From Paulinella micropora (taxonomy: Eukaryota > Cercozoa > Imbricatea > Euglyphida), in the NCBI GenBank assembly GCA_009731375.1, contig BJOX01000115.1:543297-572341 (forward strand): 29,045 bases of DNA, given 5' to 3'. The notes under the pieces were generated by a model, which had not been told where the DNA came from, did no database searches, and saw nothing but the letters and a program-made list of their open reading frames with translations. Both the position numbers and the translations under genes were made by a program. Shown here piece after piece: positions 9,040 through 17,124 of this stretch (position 1 is the stretch's first letter; every line of letters starts with the position of its first letter).

Positions 9040-9226
9040 CCGAAAATTCAAAGACACTTGCAGTACTAGTACTTGCCCCTCCCTTTTCCTTATGTAAAAC
9101 TATACTAGACAAATCCCCCCCCCCCCCCNNNNNNNNNNCCCCCAAGCCTTCCTTTTACCCCCGCCCCTCCCCTTGTCCCTCTCTCCTTTCCCCCTTCCTT
9201 TATCGACCCTTCCCCGTACTGTGCAA

Positions 9227-9260
9227 AAAGGCTATGTTATATAAGCTCTGGGCGAGCCAG
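9227..9260. repeat. 34-bp direct repeat, copy 2 (intergenic)
   Basis: Identical to 8869-8902, about 358 bases downstream, on the other side of the N gap. It may mark a small duplication, a recombination joint or an assembly misjoin. Confidence 0.9.
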
Positions 9261-9274
9261 CTTAGCGTTTTAAT

Positions 9275-9280
9275 TTTATT
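9275..9280 (-). terminator. Poly(A) signal for the gene at 9302-10753
   Basis: TTTATT on the plus strand gives AATAAA on the minus strand, 22 bases past the stop codon. Confidence 0.65.
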
Positions 9281-9301
9281 ACAACAAAAAAACCTGGTCA
9301 T

Positions 9302-10753
9302 TCAGGGTTCCCAGTCAGGATCATTAGCATCATCATCAGTATCATCAGCTGGATGTCCGTTGGCTTGTCCAAATTTGTCTGCTAATCCATCAGCCAAGAC
9401 ATCGACAAGTCCATCTGATCCGCTCCTTTCTGCTTGCTCTTTTTTTGTTTGCAGGCGTGTACTTCTCCTTAATGACTGGATTCCTGCTTTTAACGCAGCG
9501 TCGTCAAGGGGCTTGTAAGAGGCCTTACTATCAGCATCTTCTTTTTCTTCTTCGTCTTCTTCGTCTTCTTCTTCTTCGTCTTCTTCTTCTTCGTCTTCTT
9601 CTTCTTCTTCTTCTTCTTCTTCTTCTTCTTCTTCTTCTTCTTCTTCTTCTTCGGCGCGACGATCTTTTTTAACCCCACCCTTGACTACCCCGCTCCCCGG
9701 GGGCATCTTTTTTGTCTCCCCTTTGGAGGAGACGGCGTGGAATTTAGCAGCAGGACTTTCTTCTTCACTTAGTTCACCCTCCTCCTTCTCCTCCTCATTG
9801 TCGTCCCCACTCTCTGGATTCAAGGCCGGAGCTTCCTGAGGAGGAAAGATTGATTGCAAGAAGAACGTTAGCTTGCCCCCGCAGGTGTAGACTAGGTACG
9901 GCATGTCTGCTTGTCGGGTTTGGCTGGGGAATGTCAGGCAGAGCTCCAACGGGAAAGATGTGCTGCCCCCTACGGACCTGTTCTCTAGCGTCAGCTCGTG
10001 CTCACTAATTCCAGAATAGTCTAGATGCCTGAGCGTGACGGCACTGGGCCTCACGCGGCTTGCGCTCGTTCGCTCTGTGCGCAATGAGCTACTACCTCCT
10101 GGTTTACAAGCGTTCGTTAGGCAGCGGATTATTGTTTTGAGATCTTGCGTAGGCCAGACAGTTGCGTAGATCGCAGTGCTCCTTTGTTTGGATTCTAGCG
10201 TGAGGTCTGGGATTCCGGACAGATAGGCAATCAGGCGAGGCCGTTGGGAGATGAAAAAACCTACTCGGCAGTAACAGCGCTCCTGAAAGACTGCTGTGCG
10301 GAGGTAATGATCTTCATCGCCACCCCTATCCGAGCGAGCTTGCGGTAAGGCTTTCAGCCACAACCGAAGCCACACAATGTTTGGTTTGCTTTTTGTGGTA
10401 AGTTGTTTAATCCCGTGTACCCAATCTTCTTGCATTTCTCCAATACTGGCTTTAAGCGACTTCCACTCAGGCGCTGCGGGGTCCAGAGACTGGGCGCCGT
10501 GTGTTGGCTTTTGTGTAAAGATTTGCCAGAATTCTTCTCGGTCGCGGAGCACTGGAAAATATATAGTTTCCTTGGTAAGCGGCAGCTGGCCCTCAATCAA
10601 CCCAAGCGATACCGATAGCTTGCGCGGCCGAGTCGGGTTCTGTCTTGTAGCAGTTTTAGTCATTTCGGACAAGAGGCGGCCCAACATCTCGAGCCCGCGG
10701 GGCGGCGGGTTGGTAAGGTTGAAAAACCAGGCGTCATTTTCCTTACCACTCAT
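9302..10753 (-). CDS. Unknown protein with acidic C-terminal domain, paralogue of 54-1223
   Basis: A 483-residue protein from the ATG at 10753. Residues 1-290 are clearly homologous to the plus-strand gene at 54-1223. The C-terminal third is different: a Glu/Asp domain (EEEKEEGELSEEE), a basic link, then about 45 acidic residues in a row encoded by a (GAA/GAG/GAC) triplet repeat at about 9541-9653, and a final acidic tail. Acidic tails of this kind occur in histone- or DNA-associated proteins and transactivators; that role here is only inference. The start has a 16-bp tandem duplication (GAGTGGTAAGGAAAAT twice), putting a second ATG in another frame just upstream. It is divergently oriented to the membrane-protein gene at 11034 across a poly(G) tract and gap. 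Confidence 0.8.
   Translation of the reverse strand: MSGKENDAWFFNLTNPPPRGLEMLGRLLSEMTKTATRQNPTRPRKLSVSLGLIEGQLPLTKETIYFPVLRDREEFWQIFTQKPTHGAQSLDPAAPEWKSLKASIGEMQEDWVHGIKQLTTKSKPNIVWLRLWLKALPQARSDRGGDEDHYLRTAVFQERCYCRVGFFISQRPRLIAYLSGIPDLTLESKQRSTAIYATVWPTQDLKTIIRCLTNACKPGGSSSLRTERTSASRVRPSAVTLRHLDYSGISEHELTLENRSVGGSTSFPLELCLTFPSQTRQADMPYLVYTCGGKLTFFLQSIFPPQEAPALNPESGDDNEEEKEEGELSEEESPAAKFHAVSSKGETKKMPPGSGVVKGGVKKDRRAEEEEEEEEEEEEEEEEEEEDEEEEDEEEEDEEDEEEKEDADSKASYKPLDDAALKAGIQSLRRSTRLQTKKEQAERSGSDGLVDVLADGLADKFGQANGHPADDTDDDANDPDWEP
9541..9653. repeat. TTC/GAA triplet microsatellite encoding poly-Glu/Asp
   Basis: Near-perfect TTC repeats interspersed with GTC, lying inside the minus-strand gene and producing its acidic run. 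Length is likely to vary by slippage without changing the frame. The poly-Leu and poly-Lys readings in other frames are artefacts. Confidence 0.85.
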
Positions 10754-10852
10754 TTTCCTTACCACTCAGCATAACCCCCCCCCCCCTCACGTTCTTTTTC
10801 TCTGCTATTACTAACCAGAAAAAGGAGGTGGCGAGAAGGCGGGTCGGGGGGT

Positions 10853-10901
<49 letters not shown>

Positions 10902-11033
10902 NNNNNNNNNNNNNNNNNNNNNNNNNNNNNNNNNNNNNNNNNNNNNNNNNNNNNNNNNNNNNNNNNNNNNNNNNNNNNNNNNNNNNNNNNNNNNNNNNNN
11001 NNNNNNNNNNNNNNNNNNNNNNNNNNNNNNNNN
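10754..11033. other. Divergent intergenic region: G48 tract and 132-N gap
   Basis: G 10854-10901 runs straight into N 10902-11033. The upstream regions of both flanking genes, and probably the true start of the membrane-protein gene, lie in this unsequenced part. Only purine-rich low-complexity sequence is otherwise seen. Confidence 0.75.
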
Positions 11034-13818
11034 GTGTTGGTGACGATAGCCTGGACGCTGTATTTCGGTATTGTTCTTTTTTCGCAAGTACTAGACGCCG
11101 ACTGGTCGGAGGTTCCGTGGAGTACGGTGGCGTTCCTGCTGTTGCTAGGCTTGTGGTGGCTGTTGCAGACGCTGCAGACGCTGGTCCTGTGCTGCTCACA
11201 CCACCTGCCGCCCTGCGCGCGGGGAGCGCTCGCACCTCCCGGCCACGCGGCGGTCGACACGACGTGCTTGCCGGCCTGGCTGGAGGCGAAGCTGTTGTCG
11301 CCGCTGATTTCGTGGACGACGTTGGCTACCTTTGTAGAGCTGTGCATGTTCCAGTACACCAATGCGCTCCTGACGCTGGTGGCGTTTGTAACCCAGCTCG
11401 GGCGCTGCGTGTGTTTGTACTACTTGCTTTGCTGGCAAGAAAGTTGTGAAGCGGCGACCCCAGGCCCCGGGAGCAACTGAGGATGCAGCAAGAGGAGGAG
11501 GAGGAGGAGGAGGAGGGGGGGGGAGGACGAGGAGAGAGCGGAAGAGGACGAGGAGGCGGAGGCTCTCTCGGAGGGGCCGCGCGCGGGCCGGGGCTTGTTC
11601 TACGTGTTGTTCTACTACTTTGAACAACGCCGCAGATTTCTCAATGTGGTGTTTCTGACGCTGGTCTACATTCTGCTGCAGCACCTGTGCCTGGTCGCCT
11701 GGCTGTTTGTGGGCGGACCCCCGGTGATCCCCCGGGCGCACTTGTCGGCGGCCGCGGAGGATGTGGCGTGGGTCATGCGGGAGCTGCGCCCGGTGGCACG
11801 TCGACGGCTTCCGCCCCCTTAGAGGCGGCCCGGGGGGTGGCGCCTCGCCGGACTGGTTCCAGGCGCTGGCGGGACGCAACGTTTCGGGCCCGGCTCCGTC
11901 CTCTGCTTTTTCTTTTACCGCTTCCTCCGCGGGCGCCGGCTCGGCCCTAGCGCTGCAGGCCCTGGCCGCAGGGGAGCTCTGTCACGCGCATTACACGCAC
12001 TGGAGCGCGTACCTGGACGGGCGCGAGTGGTTCGAGGGGGTCCCGGCCTGGGCCAACAGACGTGCCTGGTACAGCATCCTGCCGCCCGTGGCAGGCAGCA
12101 CCAAAAGCCGTTTCGGACTGTCTCCCGACCCCCCCCGGGCCGGGCGAGAGGCCTACTGGTTGCTGCTGGTACAGCCAGCGGAGAGCCAGCCGCGCCCGCC
12201 GGCGGCCGGCTCGTTTTCTCCGACGTGTATGTGGGCCTGCACCGACGGAGCCCTGGCCACCGACGGCCACCACCACGACGATGAAGACGTAGTACCGGCG
12301 GGGCCGCGCTGCTCTCCGCTAGAGGGGCAGGACACGGAGATGTTCTCGTTGCAGGTCTGGCTACGGTCTTTGGTCGTGTTTGGCGACGGGTGGGGTTGCT
12401 GGTCCGAGTTCGACGCCCCTACAGCCGGGGGCGCGCACGTGCTCGCCCCCGGCTGGGCGCTAGGCGCGTCGGCGCTGCAGGGGCTGCACTCTCCCTCACG
12501 CGAGGTAGCCTCTCTGTGCGCGGGCTTGCAGGGGGCTCTGAGCGCTCTCTGGCTGGGTGACGCTGCGGGGGGGCAGCGCGCGCGAGCCCGCCTGCAAGAA
12601 TGGGAAGAGATGTACCGCGTACAAACCTACGCAGGGGCCCGGGCTATCAGGCGCCTCATAACCGAGTACACGCTCTGGGAGCTACCCGCCCGTTCCGGCG
12701 AGGGCCGCGCACAGCTTCGTCAGGGGCTTATTGCCGAACTCGGCAGCACGGGGCGGGGCGCCATGGATCTAGACGTGGAAGTCGCCCACTGGTCGAAAAT
12801 GGGCAGGAGGCTGCGCAACCTAGGGCTCTGGCGGAACTTGCTGACGGGGATGCTGCGGACGTTTTTTACATACCTCATCATCGGTCAGCACATGCGCAGC
12901 GTGACCCCTTGGGACCCCTTCGAGCCCATCTCACTCCAGCTCTGGCGCTCCGGGGGGGGCGGCGGCGGCGGGGGCGCCCGGGCTGGAAGCCGGCGTCTGT
13001 GGTGGTTGAACCGCGCGGCTTTTGGTGCTGCTTTTTTCTTGGTCCTGGGCTTTTTGGGCTTGCAGATGATCTTGGGGCACATACTGGCGGGATTCCTGGG
13101 GATTCTGAAACACGACGACGCGGCTCCCGCGCTGGCGCTGGCCGTGTGTTCTGTGCTGTCGTCCGTGATGGGCTGTTTGTTCTGGCACAAGGCCTTGTTC
13201 CCGGCCGTGCTATTCTGGCTCCAGGGCGTGGAACGCGATCTGCCGCGGCTTTTCGCACGCGACGCCCTGTTTGCGCACTCGGTGTTCTGGGCCATCCAGT
13301 GGTCTAGCCTAGCCCTGCTGCCCTTGGCCAGCCGGCTGTCCGCCTGGCCCTGGTTTCTTTCGACCGATCGGCTAGATGGCTCGCACCCCAACCCTCCGGC
13401 CATGTTTCTGCTCCTGTCCGTCGCAATCCCCTCCTTGCTGACGTTTCCTCTGCCCTCCTTGGTTAACGCAGCCCCTGCGACTACTGCAACGACGCCCACG
13501 ATTGCTGGCATAGACAGACAGGACACTGCTCCGGGAGAGCCCCGCGCGGTTTCTACCGCCTTTCTAGAACGGCTGGCCTCTAAGTACCTTGAGCGAAGAG
13601 GTGTTGCTACTGGCTCTGGCTCAACTCCCTGTCACGCAAGGTGTATCTGCCCGCGCTGCTGCGACTGCTTGGCCGGCTTATACCAGCGCGACACCAACGC
13701 CGTGATTTCGGCGGCTGTGCAAGACTTACAGCCCTTGACCTTGCCTGAGATCAAAAAGTTCAGCTCCACTGTCACTGCCCCCTCTCCCACACGCCCAGAT
13801 CCCCGGGGAAGAGCATAA
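11034..13818 (+). CDS. Multi-span membrane protein, frame-disrupted
   Basis: Three open segments appear to form one gene of about 920 codons. Segment 1 (11034-11480) begins at the gap edge with GTG, so the 5' end may be missing; it holds about four hydrophobic spans (for example STVAFLLLLGLWWLL). An acidic low-complexity stretch follows (11485-11580). Segment 2 (to 11822) has a further span (NVVFLTLVYILLQHLCLVAW). Segment 3 (open in the third frame, to 13818) has a large domain (about 11840-12840) with many Trp and Cys, then about five spans and a Cys-rich tail (CHARCICPRCCDC). Frame changes are implied near 11455-11475, in the G run at 11515-11523 and near 11810-11835, all beside G/C homopolymers. 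Sequencing indels are likely, decay possible. Topology suggests an envelope or host-membrane protein; no family recognised. Confidence 0.6.
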
Positions 13819-13820
13819 CC

Positions 13821-13891
<71 letters not shown>

Positions 13892-13924
13892 ACTCCTCCC
13901 NNNNNNNNNNACCCCTACACATAA
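13819..13924. repeat. C70 homopolymer and 10-N gap upstream of the Rab-like gene
   Basis: C 13822-13891 is an uninterrupted run of about seventy C, followed by N 13901-13910 and only 14 bases before the GTPase ATG. Any promoter must overlap this tract or lie in the preceding gene. Confidence 0.85.
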
Positions 13925-14560
13925 ATGACGGCTGCACCCTACATGCTAAAAGTGGTCGTGCTCGGCTCGGCCGATGCGGGCAAAACCTGCTTGATCCAAA
14001 GGATCGTGGACGACAAGAGCTACGTCGACTCACCCATGACAACGACGGTGGGGGTTGACTTTAGGATTCTGCACAGAAAGATACGCAACCAGCCGTACAA
14101 GGTCTGGTTGTGGGACACGGCCGGACAGGAAAAGTACATGTCCATAGTAACCAACTACTGGCGCGGGGCGGACCTGGCGCTGGTGTGTTACGACCAGAGC
14201 AATTCCAATAAACTGCAGCAAACTCTCGACACGTGGATAGAACCCGTGCAGGGAGCTATCCCCGACTACTGCCGGCTGGTGTTGCTAGGCTGTAAGAACG
14301 ACGAAGCTCACGATGCGTACCAGACTGAGTTACGGCAGGAAAAGAAACGGATTGCAGACTTTTTCGGGAACCGCGTCCACTCCACCAGCTCACTGACTAA
14401 TTCGGCGGAAGAACTCTGCAAGCTGCTGGACCCTCACTTTGTCCACGCAGCGTCAGCCAAAAATAAGCGGCAGCTGTTGTTAGCCTCGCAGAGCGGCTTG
14501 CTGTCCGTAGGACAGGATTACCCGTTCAAGAAAAAGGACGCTTGCTGCAACGGTACATAA
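13925..14560 (+). CDS. Rab-like small GTPase
   Basis: A 211-residue Ras-superfamily protein, closest in pattern to Rabs, which control vesicle traffic. It has P-loop G14-SADAGKT21, switch I TTVGVDF (residues 40-46), G3 WDTAGQEKY (63-71) with the catalytic-type Gln68, and a C-terminal CC at 207-208 followed by three residues, a Rab-type geranylgeranylation ending. The G4 box normally reads NKxD but is CKND here (123-126), so the guanine-specificity Asn is replaced; no clear G5 SAK is visible. It may therefore bind nucleotide weakly or act as a decoy or effector trap. The ATG at 13925 is preceded by ACATAA. It is convergent with 14609, and ATTAAA at 14596 is a candidate poly(A) signal. Viral Rab-like genes are rare, so host capture is likely. 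Confidence 0.9.
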   Translation: MTAAPYMLKVVVLGSADAGKTCLIQRIVDDKSYVDSPMTTTVGVDFRILHRKIRNQPYKVWLWDTAGQEKYMSIVTNYWRGADLALVCYDQSNSNKLQQTLDTWIEPVQGAIPDYCRLVLLGCKNDEAHDAYQTELRQEKKRIADFFGNRVHSTSSLTNSAEELCKLLDPHFVHAASAKNKRQLLLASQSGLLSVGQDYPFKKKDACCNGT

Positions 14561-14582
14561 GGGCCCCAATCTCTTTTTGTTT

Positions 14583-14601
14583 TTTATTCATAATCATTAA
14601 A
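14583..14601. terminator. Overlapping poly(A) signals of two convergent genes
   Basis: AATAAA on the minus strand (14583-14588) serves the gene ending at 14609; ATTAAA on the plus strand (14596-14601) serves the GTPase gene ending at 14560. The stops are only 48 bases apart. Confidence 0.6.
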
Positions 14602-14608
14602 AGAGTTA

Positions 14609-15220
14609 TCAATATTTTTGGTACCAAACAAAAAAGCCCGGACTGAGCTCCACGTGCTGGAGACCTTGCTTTTGCAGGGACTTTTTTGCCTGCTTGCCCT
14701 CGAAATCACAGCTGCGCCGGACGGAGTAATAAATACTGTGACAACCTTTGTGGTCGTCCATAAAACCTTGGGGAATCAAACAGTTATAATACTTTAGGCA
14801 TGTGTCGGGGCTTAGCTCGGGGGGTAGCAACGGCGGGGGCATAGCGTCTAAGAGGTATTGGAGCTTGTCGTCCGTGTCTATGGGTTCTGTACCGTTATTG
14901 TAGCCCACGGACTCCAGGTCCACCCGTACACCGGGGTGGTTTAGCTTGCAGCTAGACTGCGTGCTAAGCACGCAACACACGGGGGCGCCCACACGCCTCG
15001 CGCCGTCACTACCATGGTAGCCGCTAGCTTGCACTGCAAACTGACCAAAACAATTCCGTGGCCCGTCCGCGGGCGCGTAGAGGTAGGTAATGGACTTGTA
15101 ACCGTCCGCGGGCTGCCTGCGACAGGTTACCTCCGGGTTTTCTCGTACATGCACCAGCTTGCTTGGCGCTACAGCTGGCGGCCCTTCTTTGGTCAAGTAT
15201 GTGCACAGGGCCCATGTGGG
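14609..15220 (-). CDS. C-terminal part of the putative C2/transglutaminase-like protein, shifted frame
   Basis: Open for about 203 codons with no ATG near its start (first codon options are TTG at 15196 or none), overlapping the end of the upstream frame by 28 bases. The TGA ending the upstream frame sits at 15193-15195, and this frame is one base away. It is Cys-rich with a hydrophilic body (GYKSITYLYAP, CLKYYNCLIPQGFMDD) and ends KKSLQK...FFVWYQKY. The lack of a start and the tight overlap suggest it is the 3' third of the same gene, separated by a one-base indel between about 15196 and 15222, rather than a separate gene. No slippery heptamer is seen, so programmed frameshifting is less likely. 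A poly(A) signal follows at 14583-14588. Confidence 0.6.
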   Translation of the reverse strand, partial: PTWALCTYLTKEGPPAVAPSKLVHVRENPEVTCRRQPADGYKSITYLYAPADGPRNCFGQFAVQASGYHGSDGARRVGAPVCCVLSTQSSCKLNHPGVRVDLESVGYNNGTEPIDTDDKLQYLLDAMPPPLLPPELSPDTCLKYYNCLIPQGFMDDHKGCHSIYYSVRRSCDFEGKQAKKSLQKQGLQHVELSPGFFVWYQKY

Positions 15221-16788
15221 TCAAACAAGTGCGGGTTAGCTAAGCTGAGCGACGTGCCATCGATCAGAAGGAAAGGGAGTTTGAGTCCGACCGGGTGTTG
15301 GCGCTTTTGGCTGACTTGCCGAAACCATTGGCGCGGGACGAGCAGCAGGTAGACATGAGATTGATCACCGGATTCGGCGGGGTAGCTTATCACGTCTAGG
15401 TCCTTCAACCGCAAGTGTCGGCACTTGTAGGCTTCCTCTGTGCGCCTGGCCAACGCCACGCTCTCTTCGCGTGAGGCAGAGGCGGGCTCGCGCAAAGAGC
15501 CGCGCAGGAGCGGCGAAAAGTTGACCTTGCCTATGGTGATGGCTGCGCTGTAGTAGAACAGTGCGCAGAGGCGGACCAGCGCCAGTACGGGTGGCAGCAG
15601 CAGCACTTGGTTTGCTGTCAGCGACTCGGCCCAACACCTAAAGCGTACAAACTGTATGTAGCAGCTCAGAGCCAAGCTCTCACAGTCATCGCAGCGCCTA
15701 GCCACGCCTTGACCACTTGGCAGATCGAAGGTGTGTCTCACCTGGTCGCGCAGCCTATGCTTGTGACTAGCGTCGTCGACCGCCGGGCTTGAGCAGACGT
15801 CCAGCTCGTCATCCAAGTACCACTGGCAGCGGCTATAAAAACCCACCATTTCGGCCAAGACTTCACCCGCCAAGGCCAGCAGTTTGGTCCAGGGCTTGTC
15901 CAGCTCGCACGGGGGTTTTGTTTTCCCAACGCCAGGCGACAGTTCCCGTAGACACTCATAAGGCGAAGCAAACTTTTTTGTGCTCGACCAAATCTTGGCC
16001 TCGGGTAAACCTAGACGATGCAAGGCCCACGCACAATGGTAGGTCCAATGCGCCAGCTTTTCATCTTTAAGAGCGTTGAGCCACGCCTCGCTATACGTAG
16101 CAGGAGGGTCTTTAGCTGGGTAGCTGGCAGGCAGCTGCGGGCCTCCTCCCTCGTGTGGCGAAGGGGAAGCTCGGCGTACCCTTTGGTACAGAAGGTAAAC
16201 GTACATGTCGCCGGGCATATAGTGCGCCCACGGCGTGTCGATCCAGCCCAGATTATTTCTGCGATCGCAGTTGGTAGCAAAGGGCACCTCTGGGTTTATG
16301 TTGTATTCATCAGTCTTCATGCAGCGATCCAAAAGCTCTGCCCGAAGTTCTCTCACAAACTTGGCTTCCTCGCTACCTAGGCGGGGCCACTGTGCTCTGG
16401 CGGCTTTCTCCACCCGCAGCTCTGACAAAGTGAACGAGCTGTTCTTTCTACCAACCTCGCCAGGGCTTTTGGCCCAATGCCAAAGCAGGCAGGCGTCCAG
16501 GCACGTATAGCCCAGCTGTGGGAGCTTTGCACCTTTCTCGTGCCGTATGTTGACTAGCCCGAACAGTGAGACCGTCAGTGGCAATTTCCTGTGCTCTTCG
16601 TTCTCAATTTGGCTGGGTAGAATAAAATTTATGGTCCAGGAGTTTACGCCCTCTTGTATCTTGAGTTCGGTACTTTGCGCCCGTTGTTTCCAGCATTCCG
16701 GAAACTCTACCAAGCAGACTAATTGCTTGTAGCACGTCGCAAAACCTGCTGTGAGCTCTAACTTGAAACTATTCCCTGCACGCAACAT
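15193..16788 (-). CDS. Putative C2 plus transglutaminase-like cysteine peptidase protein
   Basis: A 531-residue frame with ATG at 16788, just after a TTTAAATA box (about 16796-16803). Residues ~8-105 resemble a C2-type beta-sandwich (alternating strands ending LPLTVSLFGLV and LGYTCLDACLLW). Residues ~365-515 carry a plausible transglutaminase/papain-like triad: Cys369 in DDCESLAL, His478 in SHVYLLLVP and Asp510 in LLIDGTS. C2 followed by a transglutaminase-like fold is the arrangement described for CEP76-type proteins. If it is active, it could be a peptidase or amidase; if inactive, a binding module. Assignment is from motif pattern only. The protein probably continues in the next frame (14609-15220). 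Confidence 0.6.
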   Translation of the reverse strand: MLRAGNSFKLELTAGFATCYKQLVCLVEFPECWKQRAQSTELKIQEGVNSWTINFILPSQIENEEHRKLPLTVSLFGLVNIRHEKGAKLPQLGYTCLDACLLWHWAKSPGEVGRKNSSFTLSELRVEKAARAQWPRLGSEEAKFVRELRAELLDRCMKTDEYNINPEVPFATNCDRRNNLGWIDTPWAHYMPGDMYVYLLYQRVRRASPSPHEGGGPQLPASYPAKDPPATYSEAWLNALKDEKLAHWTYHCAWALHRLGLPEAKIWSSTKKFASPYECLRELSPGVGKTKPPCELDKPWTKLLALAGEVLAEMVGFYSRCQWYLDDELDVCSSPAVDDASHKHRLRDQVRHTFDLPSGQGVARRCDDCESLALSCYIQFVRFRCWAESLTANQVLLLPPVLALVRLCALFYYSAAITIGKVNFSPLLRGSLREPASASREESVALARRTEEAYKCRHLRLKDLDVISYPAESGDQSHVYLLLVPRQWFRQVSQKRQHPVGLKLPFLLIDGTSLSLANPHLFDPHGPCAHT

Positions 16789-16868
16789 TTAGGGGTATTT
16801 AAAGTTTAGAGGGAGGGAAAGAAGCAGAGGGAGGGAGACGGGGGGGGGGGAGGAGAAAGCACCACCAC

Positions 16869-16909
<41 letters not shown>

Positions 16910-17124
16910 CCCCTCCCCCCCCTCTNNNNNNNNNNNNNNNNNNNNNNNNNNNNNNNNNNNNNNNNNNNNNNNNNNNNNNNNNNNNNNNNNNNNNNNNNNN
17001 NNNNNNNNNNNNNNNNNNNNNNNNNNNNNNNNNNNNNNNNNNNNNNNNNNNNNNNNNNNNNNNNACTTCCCCCCCCCCCCCCAAGAAAAAGAGAAGGGGG
17101 GAGAGAAGGCAAGGAGCGTGCCCA
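16789..17124. other. Divergent intergenic region: C39 tract, 139-N gap, poly(C)
   Basis: Contains a TTTAAATA box for the minus gene, purine-rich sequence, C 16870-16908, N 16926-17064 and another C-run before the plus gene at 17125. No gene is visible; the promoter of the plus gene is partly hidden. Confidence 0.7.

Larger units (their letters stand above)
9040..9301. other. Intergenic region with poly(C), a 10-N gap and the duplicated 34-mer
   Basis: Upstream of gene A and downstream of the 9302-10753 gene. It contains a C-run meeting a gap of exactly ten N (9129-9138), pyrimidine-rich sequence, the second 34-bp repeat copy and the poly(A) signal of the neighbouring gene. The start context of gene A may be affected by the gap. 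Confidence 0.7.

Noticed and set aside
9445-9672. Poly-Leu plus-strand frame and poly-Lys minus-strand frame
   Set aside because: Alternative readings of the TTC/GAA triplet tract inside the acidic domain of the 9302-10753 gene.
12600-13526. Long Arg/Pro/Ala-rich frames overlapping the membrane-protein gene
   Set aside because: High-GC shadow frames lacking hydrophobic pattern or start context.
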